64,000 nt of DNA from Hymenobacter sp. CRA2 (lineage in GTDB: Bacteria; Bacteroidota; Bacteroidia; Cytophagales; Hymenobacteraceae). Numbering within the stretch: the stretch's first letter is position 1; each line of letters opens with the position of its first letter. Below, in pieces: positions 17,695 through 26,647 of this stretch. Position numbers and translations under genes: made by a program. The notes under the pieces were generated by a model, which saw only the letters and a list, made by a program, of their open reading frames with translations, was not told the origin of the DNA and made no database searches. The stretch is taken from the NCBI RefSeq assembly GCF_002007105.1, contig NZ_MVBC01000008.1, positions 124,001-188,000 on the forward strand. The letters are read 5' to 3'.

Positions 17695-17808
17695 GCTTGT
17701 CGAAGCATCTTTACCGCTTCGTTAGGCTCCCCCTCTCCTTTTCGAGAGGGGGCCAGGGGGTGAGGCGCAACGAAGCAGCAGAGATGCTTCCACTGCGCTC
17801 AGCATGAC
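17685..17808. repeat. 124-bp inverted-repeat element overlapping the permease 3' end
   Basis: Left arm GTCATGCTGAGC...GAAGCATCT (17685-17710) and right arm (17782-17808), complementary over about 26 bases with few mismatches. Inside, CCCCCTCTC (17729-17737) pairs with GAGAGGGGG (17744-17752). The arm sequence belongs to the same family as the inner module at 53922-53951. The left arm carries the stop codon of the permease. It is too short to encode a transposase, so it is a non-autonomous or REP-like element. Confidence 0.7.
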
Positions 17809-17862
17809 CATCCAAACTTTCGGAATGGCCTCTAAGACGGCACGTTGAGCAGATGCAGCGAC

Positions 17863-17870
17863 TATATTTG
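17863..17870 (+). promoter_or_regulatory. -7 box (TATATTTG) ahead of the 17900 lipoprotein gene
   Basis: TATATTTG matches the Bacteroidota -7 consensus TAnnTTTG and ends 29 bases before the start codon. No TTTG lies at the ideal distance upstream; the nearest TTG (17845-17847) is too close, so the -33 element is weak. Confidence 0.5.
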
Positions 17871-17899
17871 CCGCATCGTCCATACTACCGCCGAAGGCT

Positions 17900-18571
17900 A
17901 TGCGCCGCGTTTTACTATCCTGTAGTGTTGTTATTGGTACGTTGCTGACGGGCTGCGGCGTGACGCGCCAGGCCTACCACGGCTTCCGGCCCGCCGAAGC
18001 CCGCGACATGGTGTGCGTGCGCCCGGTGGCCGTCATGGCCCTGGTGGTGCGCGGCGACGAGGCCCCCACCGACCCGTGGTTTTCGCGCTACATGGCCGAC
18101 TGTCTTCAGCGCAGCCTGCAGCGGCAAGCGGCTCAGCTGAAGCTCGGCCCCGCCCCCGCCGACGATTCCCTGCGCCGCGACGAGCTGCGCCGCGAGGTAG
18201 AGCGCGCCATGGCCCAACTATCCCGCCAGCCGGCCGAAGGCTTCTCGGCGCCGCTGCCCGTGCTGGAGAGCTTCGCCGCCCAGCAGGCCGGCCGCTACGC
18301 CCTGCTCACCATGTGCCGCGGCTTCATGCGCACCACCGACAACAACTGGCAAACGGCCAACCAATACGGCCATCAACGTGCGCTCTACGGCCCCATGCTG
18401 GCTTCGGCGCCGCAGCCTAGCCGCCTGGGCCTCTACGCGCTGGTGTACGACCGGCAGGAAAAGCGCGTGGTGTACTACGGGCACTGCGCCGTAAAAAGAG
18501 ACAAGCTGCTGAAGGACAAGGTTATTGACCAGCAGGTGCGCCGGCTCTTGGGCACCGATTTTGGCTCCTGA
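17900..18571 (+). CDS. Lipoprotein of unknown function
   Basis: A 223-residue protein with a lipoprotein signal: MRRVLLSCSVVIGTLLTGCG, lipobox LTGC. The rest has no motif I recognise. It is moderately charged with an amphipathic middle (SLRRDELRREVERAMAQL) and an end that reads as a beta-rich segment (RLGLYALVYDRQEKRVVYYGHCAVKRD). It should be lipid-anchored in the periplasm or outer membrane. A TATATTTG box precedes it. It is convergent with the transglutaminase-like gene, 39 bases apart. Confidence 0.75.
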   Translation: MRRVLLSCSVVIGTLLTGCGVTRQAYHGFRPAEARDMVCVRPVAVMALVVRGDEAPTDPWFSRYMADCLQRSLQRQAAQLKLGPAPADDSLRRDELRREVERAMAQLSRQPAEGFSAPLPVLESFAAQQAGRYALLTMCRGFMRTTDNNWQTANQYGHQRALYGPMLASAPQPSRLGLYALVYDRQEKRVVYYGHCAVKRDKLLKDKVIDQQVRRLLGTDFGS

Positions 18572-18610
18572 GCCGCTCCGGGGCGCAACGACGACCGGCC
18601 CAAGCCCGGC

Positions 18611-19819
18611 TTAGCGCAGCATTTCGTTGCGGGCCGCGTCCTTGGTCGTAAACAACACCGGCCGCTGGGCCGGCGCCGTGCCCAGGTACCGCGTCAGGAA
18701 GGCCTGGCTTTTGCGCAGGCGTGCTTCGCCGCTTTGCACGGCAGCCGTCAGCTCCCGCACTGTGGCCTGGCGCGTTTCCTCCCGAAACTGGATGGTGCTG
18801 AGCAGCGTGCGGGCCCGCTGAAAGTCGGCCCCGATGGGCGCCAGCAGCTGCCGCAGCTGGGCATCGGTCTTGCGGGGCTGAAACTGGTGGTTGTAGTAAG
18901 CCAGAAAGGCGTTTAGCTGCGCAATGGCTTGCTGCGCGTGCTGCTGCGCCTCGTTGTAGGCCGCGAGCATGCGGTTGTGCTCCGTCACGTAGTAGTTCTG
19001 CTCGTACCGCTCGTTGCCGCTCAGGTAGAGCTCGGTCAGGGACGTGCGCAAGGCTTGCCGGGCCCGGCGGCTGGCGCTGCGCAGCTGCCCCACCACGCTC
19101 AGCCGCTCGTAGGCAGCCACCGAATCGGCCACGGCCCACGGCTGCGCCAGCGGCGCGGGCACCTTGCCCTGCTGAAACTGCTGCGGCGAATAGGGCGTCG
19201 GCAGCAGCTGCCAGAGCGGGTCGAAGGGCAGGTGCGTGCGCACAAACTCGGCCGGCGCGACTTTGAAGTAAGTACTGCTCAGCTGCGGCACGAAGGCGCC
19301 GTTGGCCAGGTAGCCGGCCGCCCACGCCGGGTCGAGCAGGTACCACTGGCCCCCGAGGCGGGTGGCGCACCAGAAGTGAAAGGGCGGGCCGCCGCGTTCT
19401 GCCGCGCGTTGGGCCTGCCCACTCACCACGTAGGTTTTCAGGCCCAGCTGATTGGCCAGGGCGGCGTAGACCTCGGCGTACGCGGCGGGCGTGCCCACGC
19501 GGGTACTCAGGGCTTGTTGTACCACTTCGCCGGCTTCGTAGGCAAAATCGGCGGTAGATACTCCGTCCAGGTCGTAGCGAATGTGGCGGGTCGTCCAGGC
19601 CAGCGCCGCCCAGGCCCGGTCGTCGTCGGTGGCAAACGCGGCTTTGATGTAGCGGGCCACCCCATCCACCGAGCGCGCGGTCGAGTCGGGTAGCTGCTGC
19701 ATGCGCGCATCAATGGCCTGGTAAGGAGCCGAAAGAGGAGCTGGCGCCTGCTGCGCGTGGGCCGGGGCCGAGGTAAGCGCCAGACTGATGGCGGCGAGGA
19801 TAACCAAACGAGAATACAT
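18611..19819 (-). CDS. Exported transglutaminase-like protein lacking the catalytic Cys
   Basis: A 402-residue protein with a signal peptide (MYSRLVILAAISLALTSAPAHAQ). Residues 55-170 follow the transglutaminase-like/cysteine-protease fold: YIKAAFATDDDRAWAALAWTTRHIRYD, then STRVGTPAAYAEVYAALANQLGL, and later FHFWCATRLGGQWYLLDPAWA, with His148 and Asp163 in the expected places. The usual (R/K)xGVCxGYA, which carries the nucleophile, reads RVGTPAAYA here, with Pro111 at the Cys position. The enzyme is therefore probably inactive and may act as a binding domain. The C-terminal 200 residues are helical and coiled-coil-like (Gln/Arg-rich). Partners unknown. Confidence 0.7.
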   Translation of the reverse strand: MYSRLVILAAISLALTSAPAHAQQAPAPLSAPYQAIDARMQQLPDSTARSVDGVARYIKAAFATDDDRAWAALAWTTRHIRYDLDGVSTADFAYEAGEVVQQALSTRVGTPAAYAEVYAALANQLGLKTYVVSGQAQRAAERGGPPFHFWCATRLGGQWYLLDPAWAAGYLANGAFVPQLSSTYFKVAPAEFVRTHLPFDPLWQLLPTPYSPQQFQQGKVPAPLAQPWAVADSVAAYERLSVVGQLRSASRRARQALRTSLTELYLSGNERYEQNYYVTEHNRMLAAYNEAQQHAQQAIAQLNAFLAYYNHQFQPRKTDAQLRQLLAPIGADFQRARTLLSTIQFREETRQATVRELTAAVQSGEARLRKSQAFLTRYLGTAPAQRPVLFTTKDAARNEMLR

Positions 19820-19852
19820 AGCCAAGCGGAAATAGCCCGTGAAACTGGGCAA

Positions 19853-19894
19853 TAAAAATGGGCAAATTCAGCGGAGAGCCCGCCGAACTTGCCC
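19853..19894 (-). terminator. Terminator of hemB
   Basis: Arms at 19860-19874 and 19880-19894 pair over 15 bases on the minus strand with two G-U pairs, followed on that strand by ATTTTTATT (19852-19860 read in complement). It lies 23 bases after the hemB stop codon. Confidence 0.75.
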
Positions 19895-19917
19895 ATAAAT
19901 CAGCTTGCCGAGCTGGC

Positions 19918-20910
19918 TTACCCGCGGCGCAGCACCTGAGCCGCTTCCTTGGCGAAGTAGGTCAGGATGGCGTCGGCGCCGGCGCGCTTGATGCTCATGA
20001 GCACCTCCAGCATCGTCCGCTCCCCATCGACCCAGCCGTTCTGCGCGGCCGCCTTCACCATGGCGTACTCGCCCGATACGTTGTAGGCCGTCACAGGCAG
20101 CTGGGTGTGGTTGCGCACTTCCCGAATCACGTCGAGGTAGCTCAGGGCGGGCTTGATCATCACCATGTCGGCACCTTCCTGCTCGTCGAGGGCCAACTCG
20201 CGCAGGGCCTCGCGGCGGTTGGCCGGGTTCATCTGGTAGCTCTTTTTGTCGCCCTTCTTGGGGGCCGAGCCGAGGGCGTCGCGGAAGGGGCCGTAGAAGG
20301 CCGAGGCGTACTTGGCCGTGTAGCTCATGATGCTCACGTGGCTGAACGCGTTGCGGTCGAGCACGTCGCGGATCCAGGCCACGCGGCCGTCCATCATGTC
20401 CGAGGGGCCGATGATGTCGGCGCCGGCGCGGGCCTGGGCTAGGGCCATCTGGCCGAGCACTTCCAGGGTGGCGTCGTTCAGAATTTCGCCCGAATCCGGG
20501 TCCACGATGCCGTCGTGGCCATCGGAGGAGTAGGGGTCCATAGCCACGTCCGACATGATGACCACGTCCGGAAAGGCCTTTCTGATCTGGGCGATGGTGC
20601 GGGTGTAGAGCCCGTCGGGGTTGTGGCTTTCTTTGGCGAGGCGGTCCTTTAGCCGGTCGTCGATGCTGGGGAAAGGCGCGAAGGCCTTGATGCCGAGGTC
20701 GACGCAGCGGCCGATTTCATCGATGAGCCGGTCGGCCGTGTAGCGGTTGATGCCTGGCATCGACGTGACTTCGATGGTCTTATTTTCGCCTTCGATCAGG
20801 AACACGGGATAGATGAAGTCGTGCACGGACAGGTTGGTTTCCTGCACCATGTTGCGGATGACTTCGGACTTGCGGTTCCGCCGGGGGCGGTGCGTGGGGA
20901 TTAGTGCCAT
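19918..20910 (-). CDS. hemB: Delta-aminolevulinic acid dehydratase (porphobilinogen synthase)
   Basis: A 330-residue cytoplasmic enzyme that joins two 5-aminolevulinate molecules into porphobilinogen in heme synthesis. The two active-site lysines are K200 in MSYTAKYASAFYGPFRDA and K253 in MIKPALSYLD. The metal-loop region reads DVAMDPYSSDGHDG (121-134): the cysteines of zinc-dependent HemB are absent and Asp/Ala replace them, so this is the magnesium-type or zinc-independent form. ATG 20910 starts MALIPTHRPRRNR, the normal N-terminus. A TATCTTTG box lies 38 bases upstream on the minus strand and a terminator follows the stop, so the gene is probably monocistronic. Confidence 0.95.
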   Translation of the reverse strand: MALIPTHRPRRNRKSEVIRNMVQETNLSVHDFIYPVFLIEGENKTIEVTSMPGINRYTADRLIDEIGRCVDLGIKAFAPFPSIDDRLKDRLAKESHNPDGLYTRTIAQIRKAFPDVVIMSDVAMDPYSSDGHDGIVDPDSGEILNDATLEVLGQMALAQARAGADIIGPSDMMDGRVAWIRDVLDRNAFSHVSIMSYTAKYASAFYGPFRDALGSAPKKGDKKSYQMNPANRREALRELALDEQEGADMVMIKPALSYLDVIREVRNHTQLPVTAYNVSGEYAMVKAAAQNGWVDGERTMLEVLMSIKRAGADAILTYFAKEAAQVLRRG

Positions 20911-20947
20911 GAGAAACTCGTGAATCAACCGGGCAAAACAGCCGGAG

Positions 20948-20955
20948 CAAAGATA
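20948..20955 (-). promoter_or_regulatory. -7 box of hemB
   Basis: Complement reads TATCTTTG, a full match to TAnnTTTG, 37 bases ahead of the hemB start. No clear TTTG at the -33 position was found. Confidence 0.5.
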
Positions 20956-20991
20956 AAGTTGCGGGGCGGGGTACTACATGTAGGGCCGCTG

Positions 20992-21831
20992 TTATGACTT
21001 CCGCGGCGAGGAATTGCGAGCTAAGTCAATCAGAAGCATTGCCCAGATAACGAGAAGCGGAACGCCGAACACGGCAATAGCCAGCGCCCCTAAGAACGAA
21101 ATGCCTAGCAGCAAGCGCAGTAGTAGCGCTATGCCCACAAGCGCAACGCAGATTAGGAATAGCTCAGCTTCGGAAAGGCCCGGTTGCCGCGCTGAAGAAA
21201 TCAGGTGTCGGGGCCGTTCGTTAACGAAGGCACGTCGGTGCTGCCGGGCATTTCCGGCCGGACGAATCAGCGCTGCCACGACCCGGCCAATCCAGTACAG
21301 CAACGGCAGGGCCGCCACGCCCAGCGCAATGCCCCAGATCAGCTGCCCCGTCGCCGTGGTGGCCGACAGCAGCAGAATCAGCAGCACGGCCAGGCCCACC
21401 ACGTACAGCGCGGCCAGGATGGTTTCACCCAGGGCTTTGCCGTGGTCGTAGTCGGCGGCATTGCGGTGGGGCCGCTGCTGAAAAGCGCCTCGCCGGACGG
21501 CCCGGCCAGCTACGCGGGCTCTGGAGTCCGCCGGGTTTTGGCGCTTGGGCGCGAATCGAGAGAGCTGATGCGTGGAACGCGGCTGCCGGAGCCGCTGAGG
21601 AGCCGTTATGCGGGCATTTGCGGCCGGCCGGGCCACCGCTGCCGCCGATGAAGCACCAAAGGCCGAATCGGGTGGCGCGGCGGCTTTTACCGAAGCCACA
21701 GCCGCTGCACCATGAGCCGGCGCGGGCCGGGCGCCGAAATAGAACGCCGGCCGGCTGCTCTGGCAGCTGCTCAGCAGGCCGGGCAACAACGTGAGTAACA
21801 GCACAAACGGGAGTAAACAGCAGCGGCGCAT
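20992..21831 (-). CDS. Lipoprotein with C-terminal membrane segments (tandem family member 1)
   Basis: A 279-residue protein with a lipoprotein signal peptide ending LLSSC, followed by QSSRPAFYFG. A long Ala/Pro/Arg-rich region, probably disordered, comes next. About four hydrophobic segments follow: ILAALYVVGLAVLLILLLS, QLIWGIALGVAALPLLYW, ELFLICVALVGIALLLRLL and ALAIAVFGVPLLVIWAMLL. The first lines up with two neighbours (22097 and 22777) that share the lipobox plus C(Q/H)S(S/A)(R/K)P start. ATG 21831 puts the signal at the N-terminus; a longer in-frame extension was rejected. Function unknown; probably envelope-associated. Confidence 0.7.
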   Translation of the reverse strand: MRRCCLLPFVLLLTLLPGLLSSCQSSRPAFYFGARPAPAHGAAAVASVKAAAPPDSAFGASSAAAVARPAANARITAPQRLRQPRSTHQLSRFAPKRQNPADSRARVAGRAVRRGAFQQRPHRNAADYDHGKALGETILAALYVVGLAVLLILLLSATTATGQLIWGIALGVAALPLLYWIGRVVAALIRPAGNARQHRRAFVNERPRHLISSARQPGLSEAELFLICVALVGIALLLRLLLGISFLGALAIAVFGVPLLVIWAMLLIDLARNSSPRKS

Positions 21832-22096
21832 GCGGAAGGAAGAAGCTTGTGGAACGAAATCAACGAGTGGGCAAGTAAGTCGTTTCGTGCTGCTTATTCC
21901 GGCCAAAACGCCGGGCGGTATGACATCGGCCACGACGTGGCGCCGCTGCCGTAATGCCCCGTATAGCGGCTGACAAGCGCCGCTGCCCCGCCGGGAGCTG
22001 ACTTTTCAGCTGGTCGTAGCCCGGTGGTTGTGGTATTCCTCCGCTCGACGCGCAACGTCGTAGCCGGCCCCGCCCGCAACAAGCGCCCGGCCAGGG

Positions 22097-22645
22097 TCAC
22101 ATATTGAAAAACTCCTGGAATATCTCCAGCCAGGCGTGCTTGCCGCCGATGCCCAGCACCAGGAAATAGTCGCCCAGCAGCATGATGGCCGCGCCCACGC
22201 CCAGCCCCAGCCAGCCGCCCAGCCACAGCCCCACCACGATGCTGCTCACGATGAGCACCGCACCCAGCACGATGTGAAAGGTATTGGGGCCGGATTCGGA
22301 GCGCGGGCGAACGGGCTGCCGGCTGGCCTGGTGGCGCGCTACCGGCCGGGGCCGCAGAGCCTGCCGCCAGGGCGCCGGCCGTAGCTGCCGCGCCGCCGTC
22401 GGGCCGGCCGGGGCCGCCGCTACGGGGCGCGTGGGCCGCGCCGCCGCAGGCCCTGCCGACGCGGCCGCTACGGCCGGCGGGGTTGCTGCGGGCACCGGCG
22501 CGGCAGCCGCCGGCACCGCCGCTTCGGCCACGGACGTGCTGGCGGCGGAGTGGAACGTGAAGCTGGGTTTGGCGCTGTGGCAGCCGCCGAGCAAGCCGGT
22601 CAGGGCCAGCAGCCAGGTCAGGCGGCGCGGGAAGGGGGTAGACAT
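22097..22645 (-). CDS. Lipoprotein with C-terminal membrane segments (tandem family member 2)
   Basis: A 182-residue protein: signal peptide with lipobox LLGGC, then HSAKPSFTFHSAAS, then about 80 residues rich in Ala, Pro and Arg. The C-terminus has two hydrophobic stretches (FHIVLGAVLIVSSIVVGLWL and LGLGVGAAIMLLGDYFLVLG). The layout is the same as in the downstream 20992 gene. Low-complexity sequence dominates the middle, so detailed homology is hard to read. It is the middle gene of three same-strand lipoproteins. Confidence 0.65.
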   Translation of the reverse strand: MSTPFPRRLTWLLALTGLLGGCHSAKPSFTFHSAASTSVAEAAVPAAAAPVPAATPPAVAAASAGPAAARPTRPVAAAPAGPTAARQLRPAPWRQALRPRPVARHQASRQPVRPRSESGPNTFHIVLGAVLIVSSIVVGLWLGGWLGLGVGAAIMLLGDYFLVLGIGGKHAWLEIFQEFFNM

Positions 22646-22776
22646 CGGGCAGAGGCAAGGGGCCGCGGCAAAATACCACCGGCTCGGCTACCTACGGCGC
22701 AGCCCGAAAAGCAGTTCGCCGCAGCGGGCTGGGCAGCCCACCGCGGCGAATACGGGAAGTCGGACGGCCCGGCGGC

Positions 22777-23007
22777 CTAGCGGCGCCCGGCCCCGGCGCG
22801 CTCGGCCGACATGCTGCGCGCCTCGGTCATCGAGACGGTGGCCCGCACGGGCTCGGGGCCCTGCGAGCTGTGCATCAGCACTACGGTAGAGTCGGTGGCG
22901 GCGCCGGTAAGCGCCCAGCCCGAGGCCGAAAGAGTGGGTCGGGCGCTCTGGCAGCTGGCCAAAGTCAGCACGGAAAAAGTCAACAGTAGGGCGTAGCGAA
23001 GCAGCAT
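22777..23007 (-). CDS. Small lipoprotein (tandem family member 3)
   Basis: A 76-residue protein: MLLRYALLLTFSVLTLASC lipoprotein signal, then QSARPTLSASGWALTG. It keeps the C-Q-S-A-R-P start of its two neighbours but has no membrane segment after the lipobox. The rest (DSTVVLMHSSQGPEPVRATV) has no known motif. ATG 23007 fits the signal; the upstream codons at 23037 do not. Confidence 0.6.
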   Translation of the reverse strand: MLLRYALLLTFSVLTLASCQSARPTLSASGWALTGAATDSTVVLMHSSQGPEPVRATVSMTEARSMSAERAGAGRR

Positions 23008-23151
23008 AACCGGGGTTTGGTGGTGGCGACAGTGCAAAAGTGCGCTATCAATCAGCCGCCTAACCGCCGGACTTGGCGAAACCGTTCCGTAGCTGTGCGA
23101 AAATGCGGAATGGCTGGGTGCAGGTAAGTAGCTGGAGCCAGCGCCCGGCCC

Positions 23152-24414
<1,263 letters not shown>

Positions 24415-24454
24415 GGCGGGGAATGTTGGGATGGGTAAATGGGGTCGGAGGCTT

Positions 24455-24462
24455 CAAAAGTA
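24455..24462 (-). promoter_or_regulatory. -7 box of rocD
   Basis: Complement reads TACTTTTG, matching TAnnTTTG, 40 bases ahead of the rocD start. The -33 element is not evident. Confidence 0.45.
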
Positions 24463-24609
24463 CGGAAAACGACCAGGGAAGATGCTCGACAGTAAGTAGC
24501 TGAACGATAACAATTTGCCTGCTATGGTCGTGAAGAAGATGAGTTACGCCGATTCGGTGCAGGACGCGGCGGGCAAATCATCTCACTCTGTTATCAACTC
24601 CCTCGGAAT

Positions 24610-25518
24610 ATGGCCAGAAAGTCATTTTTCGGGCGGCATCCCGTGCTCGGGGCGCTGCTCGGCCTATTGTTACTGCTCGTCGTGAGCGGCTTTATCGGCT
24701 ACAAGGCCACCGACAACGGCAAGAAACTGCTGCCCACCCTCGAAAACGCCAGCATGAATGTGGGCAACATCACGGCCGACTCTCTCAAGGCCCGCATGCA
24801 GGTGAGCCTGCAAAACCACGCCCCCATGGGCCTGCGCATTGACAGCTTCAGCTACGTCACGCGCATCGACGGCGAGCGGATGGCCCAGGGCGCCAAGACC
24901 GAGCCCACCGTGGTGAAGCGCCGCGGCAGCAGCCAGCTTGATATTCCCCTCAGCGTGGATATGAGCCAGCTCAAGCGCAAAATCAAAGACATTCAGCAGG
25001 ACTGCGTCGACGTGGAAATGGTCATGCAGATGTATACCCGCCTGCCGCTAATGGGCGTGGAGAAGATTCCGATACGTGTGTCGAAGAAGGTGTACGTACC
25101 CAAAATGCCCAAAGTAGAAGTAGCCGACGTGGACGTGACTCACCTGGGCCTGAAGCGCGGCGAAGCCACCGTGAACCTGCGCGTGACCAACTACAACCCC
25201 TTTCCCGTTACCATCCGTAGCGTGAAGTACACTTTCCGCATCGGCGGCGACGATATGGAGGTGAAGGGTCTGGAAACCAAGGACGTGACCTTTCGCAAGC
25301 GCGGGACCGAAATCATGCCCATTCACGTCACCTTTCAGCCCAAAGCCCTGCCCAAGGTGGCCTTCAAGAGCCTCTTCAAAGCCGACAAAACCGCCTACGA
25401 CCTCAATGGTGTGGCCGTGGTGGCAGCCGGGCGGCACAATCCCAAGGACATGAGCATGCGCTTCAACAGCGAGGGCACGCTCAAGGAGCTGAAGGATATT
25501 CCGCGCAAAGGGGAGTAG
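24610..25518 (+). CDS. LEA type 2 / WHy-domain membrane-anchored protein
   Basis: A 302-residue protein with one N-terminal transmembrane anchor (HPVLGALLGLLLLLVVSGFIGY), then two copies of a WHy-like beta domain (about 45-150 and 155-285). The second reads VDVTHLGLKRGEATVNLRVTNYNPFPVTIRSVKYTFRIGG; the NxNPFPV segment is the most recognisable part of LEA14/WHy proteins. These fold as fibronectin-like beta sandwiches linked to desiccation and stress tolerance in plants and some bacteria. Here it should sit in the periplasm on a membrane anchor. A role in stress is inferred from the family only. Confidence 0.75.
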   Translation: MARKSFFGRHPVLGALLGLLLLLVVSGFIGYKATDNGKKLLPTLENASMNVGNITADSLKARMQVSLQNHAPMGLRIDSFSYVTRIDGERMAQGAKTEPTVVKRRGSSQLDIPLSVDMSQLKRKIKDIQQDCVDVEMVMQMYTRLPLMGVEKIPIRVSKKVYVPKMPKVEVADVDVTHLGLKRGEATVNLRVTNYNPFPVTIRSVKYTFRIGGDDMEVKGLETKDVTFRKRGTEIMPIHVTFQPKALPKVAFKSLFKADKTAYDLNGVAVVAAGRHNPKDMSMRFNSEGTLKELKDIPRKGE

Positions 25519-25529
25519 CGCCTGGCCGT

Positions 25530-25537
25530 TACTTTTG
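25530..25537 (+). promoter_or_regulatory. -7 box (TACTTTTG) ahead of the RidA gene
   Basis: TACTTTTG matches TAnnTTTG and lies 29 bases before the RidA start, just after the end of the preceding gene. No good TTTG at -33. Confidence 0.45.
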
Positions 25538-25566
25538 CGGGGCAGCTCCTTCGGCTGCTGGCGCCC

Positions 25567-25947
25567 ATGCAAATCCTTCATCACCCCGACGCACCCCAGG
25601 CCGTGGGGCCGTACTCCCAGGCCATTGTCACCGGCGGCCTCGTGTTCTGCTCCGGTCAGACGCCGCTCAACCCCGCTACCATGCAAATCGAGGCCCGCAC
25701 CATCGAGGAGCAGACGCGGCAGGCGCTGCAGAACTTGGCCACGGTGTTGTCGGCGCAAGGTCTCAGGCTGGCAGACATCGTCAAGACCACCGTGTTCCTG
25801 AAAAACTTCGCTGACTTTCAGCGCATGAACGCGGTGTACGCCGAGGTATTCGGGGCGCACCGGCCCGCCCGCACCACCGTGGAAGTGTCGCGGCTGCCGC
25901 TGGAGGCACTGGTCGAGATTGAATGTATTGCGGCGTTGCGCGGTTGA
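25567..25947 (+). CDS. RidA family enamine/imine deaminase
   Basis: A 126-residue protein of the Rid/YER057c/UK114 family, which hydrolyses reactive 2-aminoacrylate and related enamines made by PLP enzymes. The key residues are present: the GPYSQA motif near the N-terminus, the catalytic-pocket Arg in RPARTTVEVSRLP and the acidic VEIECIA end. It forms a trimer in other organisms. The start at 25567 gives the normal length. The DUF5522 gene begins 9 bases after its stop, so both are likely on one transcript. Confidence 0.9.
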   Translation: MQILHHPDAPQAVGPYSQAIVTGGLVFCSGQTPLNPATMQIEARTIEEQTRQALQNLATVLSAQGLRLADIVKTTVFLKNFADFQRMNAVYAEVFGAHRPARTTVEVSRLPLEALVEIECIAALRG

Positions 25948-26130
<183 letters not shown>

Positions 26131-26151
26131 CGCACTATTTTTCAGGGATAG

Positions 26152-26182
26152 TTTGACTAATTCAGACTTTTGCCGATATTTG
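26152..26182 (+). promoter_or_regulatory. Promoter of rpmB
   Basis: TTTG at 26152-26155, 19 bases, then GATATTTG at 26175-26182 (one mismatch to TAnnTTTG). The spacing is the standard Bacteroidota -33/-7 distance. Transcription would start near 26189, about 36 bases before the rpmB ATG. Confidence 0.7.
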
Positions 26183-26224
26183 CGTCCCTTTTTCTAGCAT
26201 CGTCACTTCAAAGTACACATAGCC

Positions 26225-26464
26225 ATGGCCCGAGTTTGTGATCTGACCGGCAAGCGCACGCGCGTTGGTAACAACGTGTCGCACGCCAACAACAAGACCA
26301 AGCGCAAGTTCTACCCGAACCTGCAGAAGAAGCGCTTCTACATCCCCGAAGAGGATGCTTGGGTAACCCTGCGCGTTGCGGCATCGACCATCCGCACGAT
26401 CAACAAGAACGGCATCATGGCCGTGCTGAAGAAAGCCAAGCAGGAAGGCTACGTAGTTTACTAA
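26225..26464 (+). CDS. rpmB: 50S ribosomal protein L28
   Basis: A 79-residue basic protein: [20 protein letters not shown], then [18 protein letters not shown] and a C-terminal [18 protein letters not shown]. These are L28 signatures. It is a structural part of the large ribosomal subunit. In most Bacteroidota rpmG follows at once, but here a peptidase gene of 1.6 kb comes between. It has its own promoter at 26152-26182 and its own terminator at 26488-26528. Confidence 0.96.
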   Translation: MARVCDLTGKRTRVGNNVSHANNKTKRKFYPNLQKKRFYIPEEDAWVTLRVAASTIRTINKNGIMAVLKKAKQEGYVVY

Positions 26465-26487
26465 GTAGCGCCGCTGGCGAAGGTATT

Positions 26488-26528
26488 ATCGGTAGCTGGG
26501 CCTCGGGCCGGGCTACCGATTGCTTTTT
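26488..26528 (+). terminator. Terminator of rpmB
   Basis: ATCGGTAGC (26488-26496) pairs with GCTACCGAT (26512-26520), with extra GC pairs possible in the loop, followed by TGCTTTTT. It lies 23 bases after the stop codon. Confidence 0.8.
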
Positions 26529-26530
26529 GG

Positions 26531-26595
26531 GGAAGTGAGATTTTGGCAGAAGTTGGGGCCCGCGCGGCGCAACGAACCGCCCGAATCTCACTTCC
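26531..26595. repeat. 12-bp inverted repeat upstream of the aminopeptidase gene
   Basis: GGAAGTGAGATT at 26531-26542 is the exact complement of AATCTCACTTCC at 26584-26595. The arms are 41 bases apart, 53 bases before the peptidase start. It could be an operator pair or a leader hairpin; a TTCCTTTG box overlaps the right arm. Confidence 0.4.
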
Positions 26596-26647
26596 TTTGT
26601 TTGGGCCGCCTCGTGCGTTGCGTAGGCGGCTTCTACCTCTACCTGCT

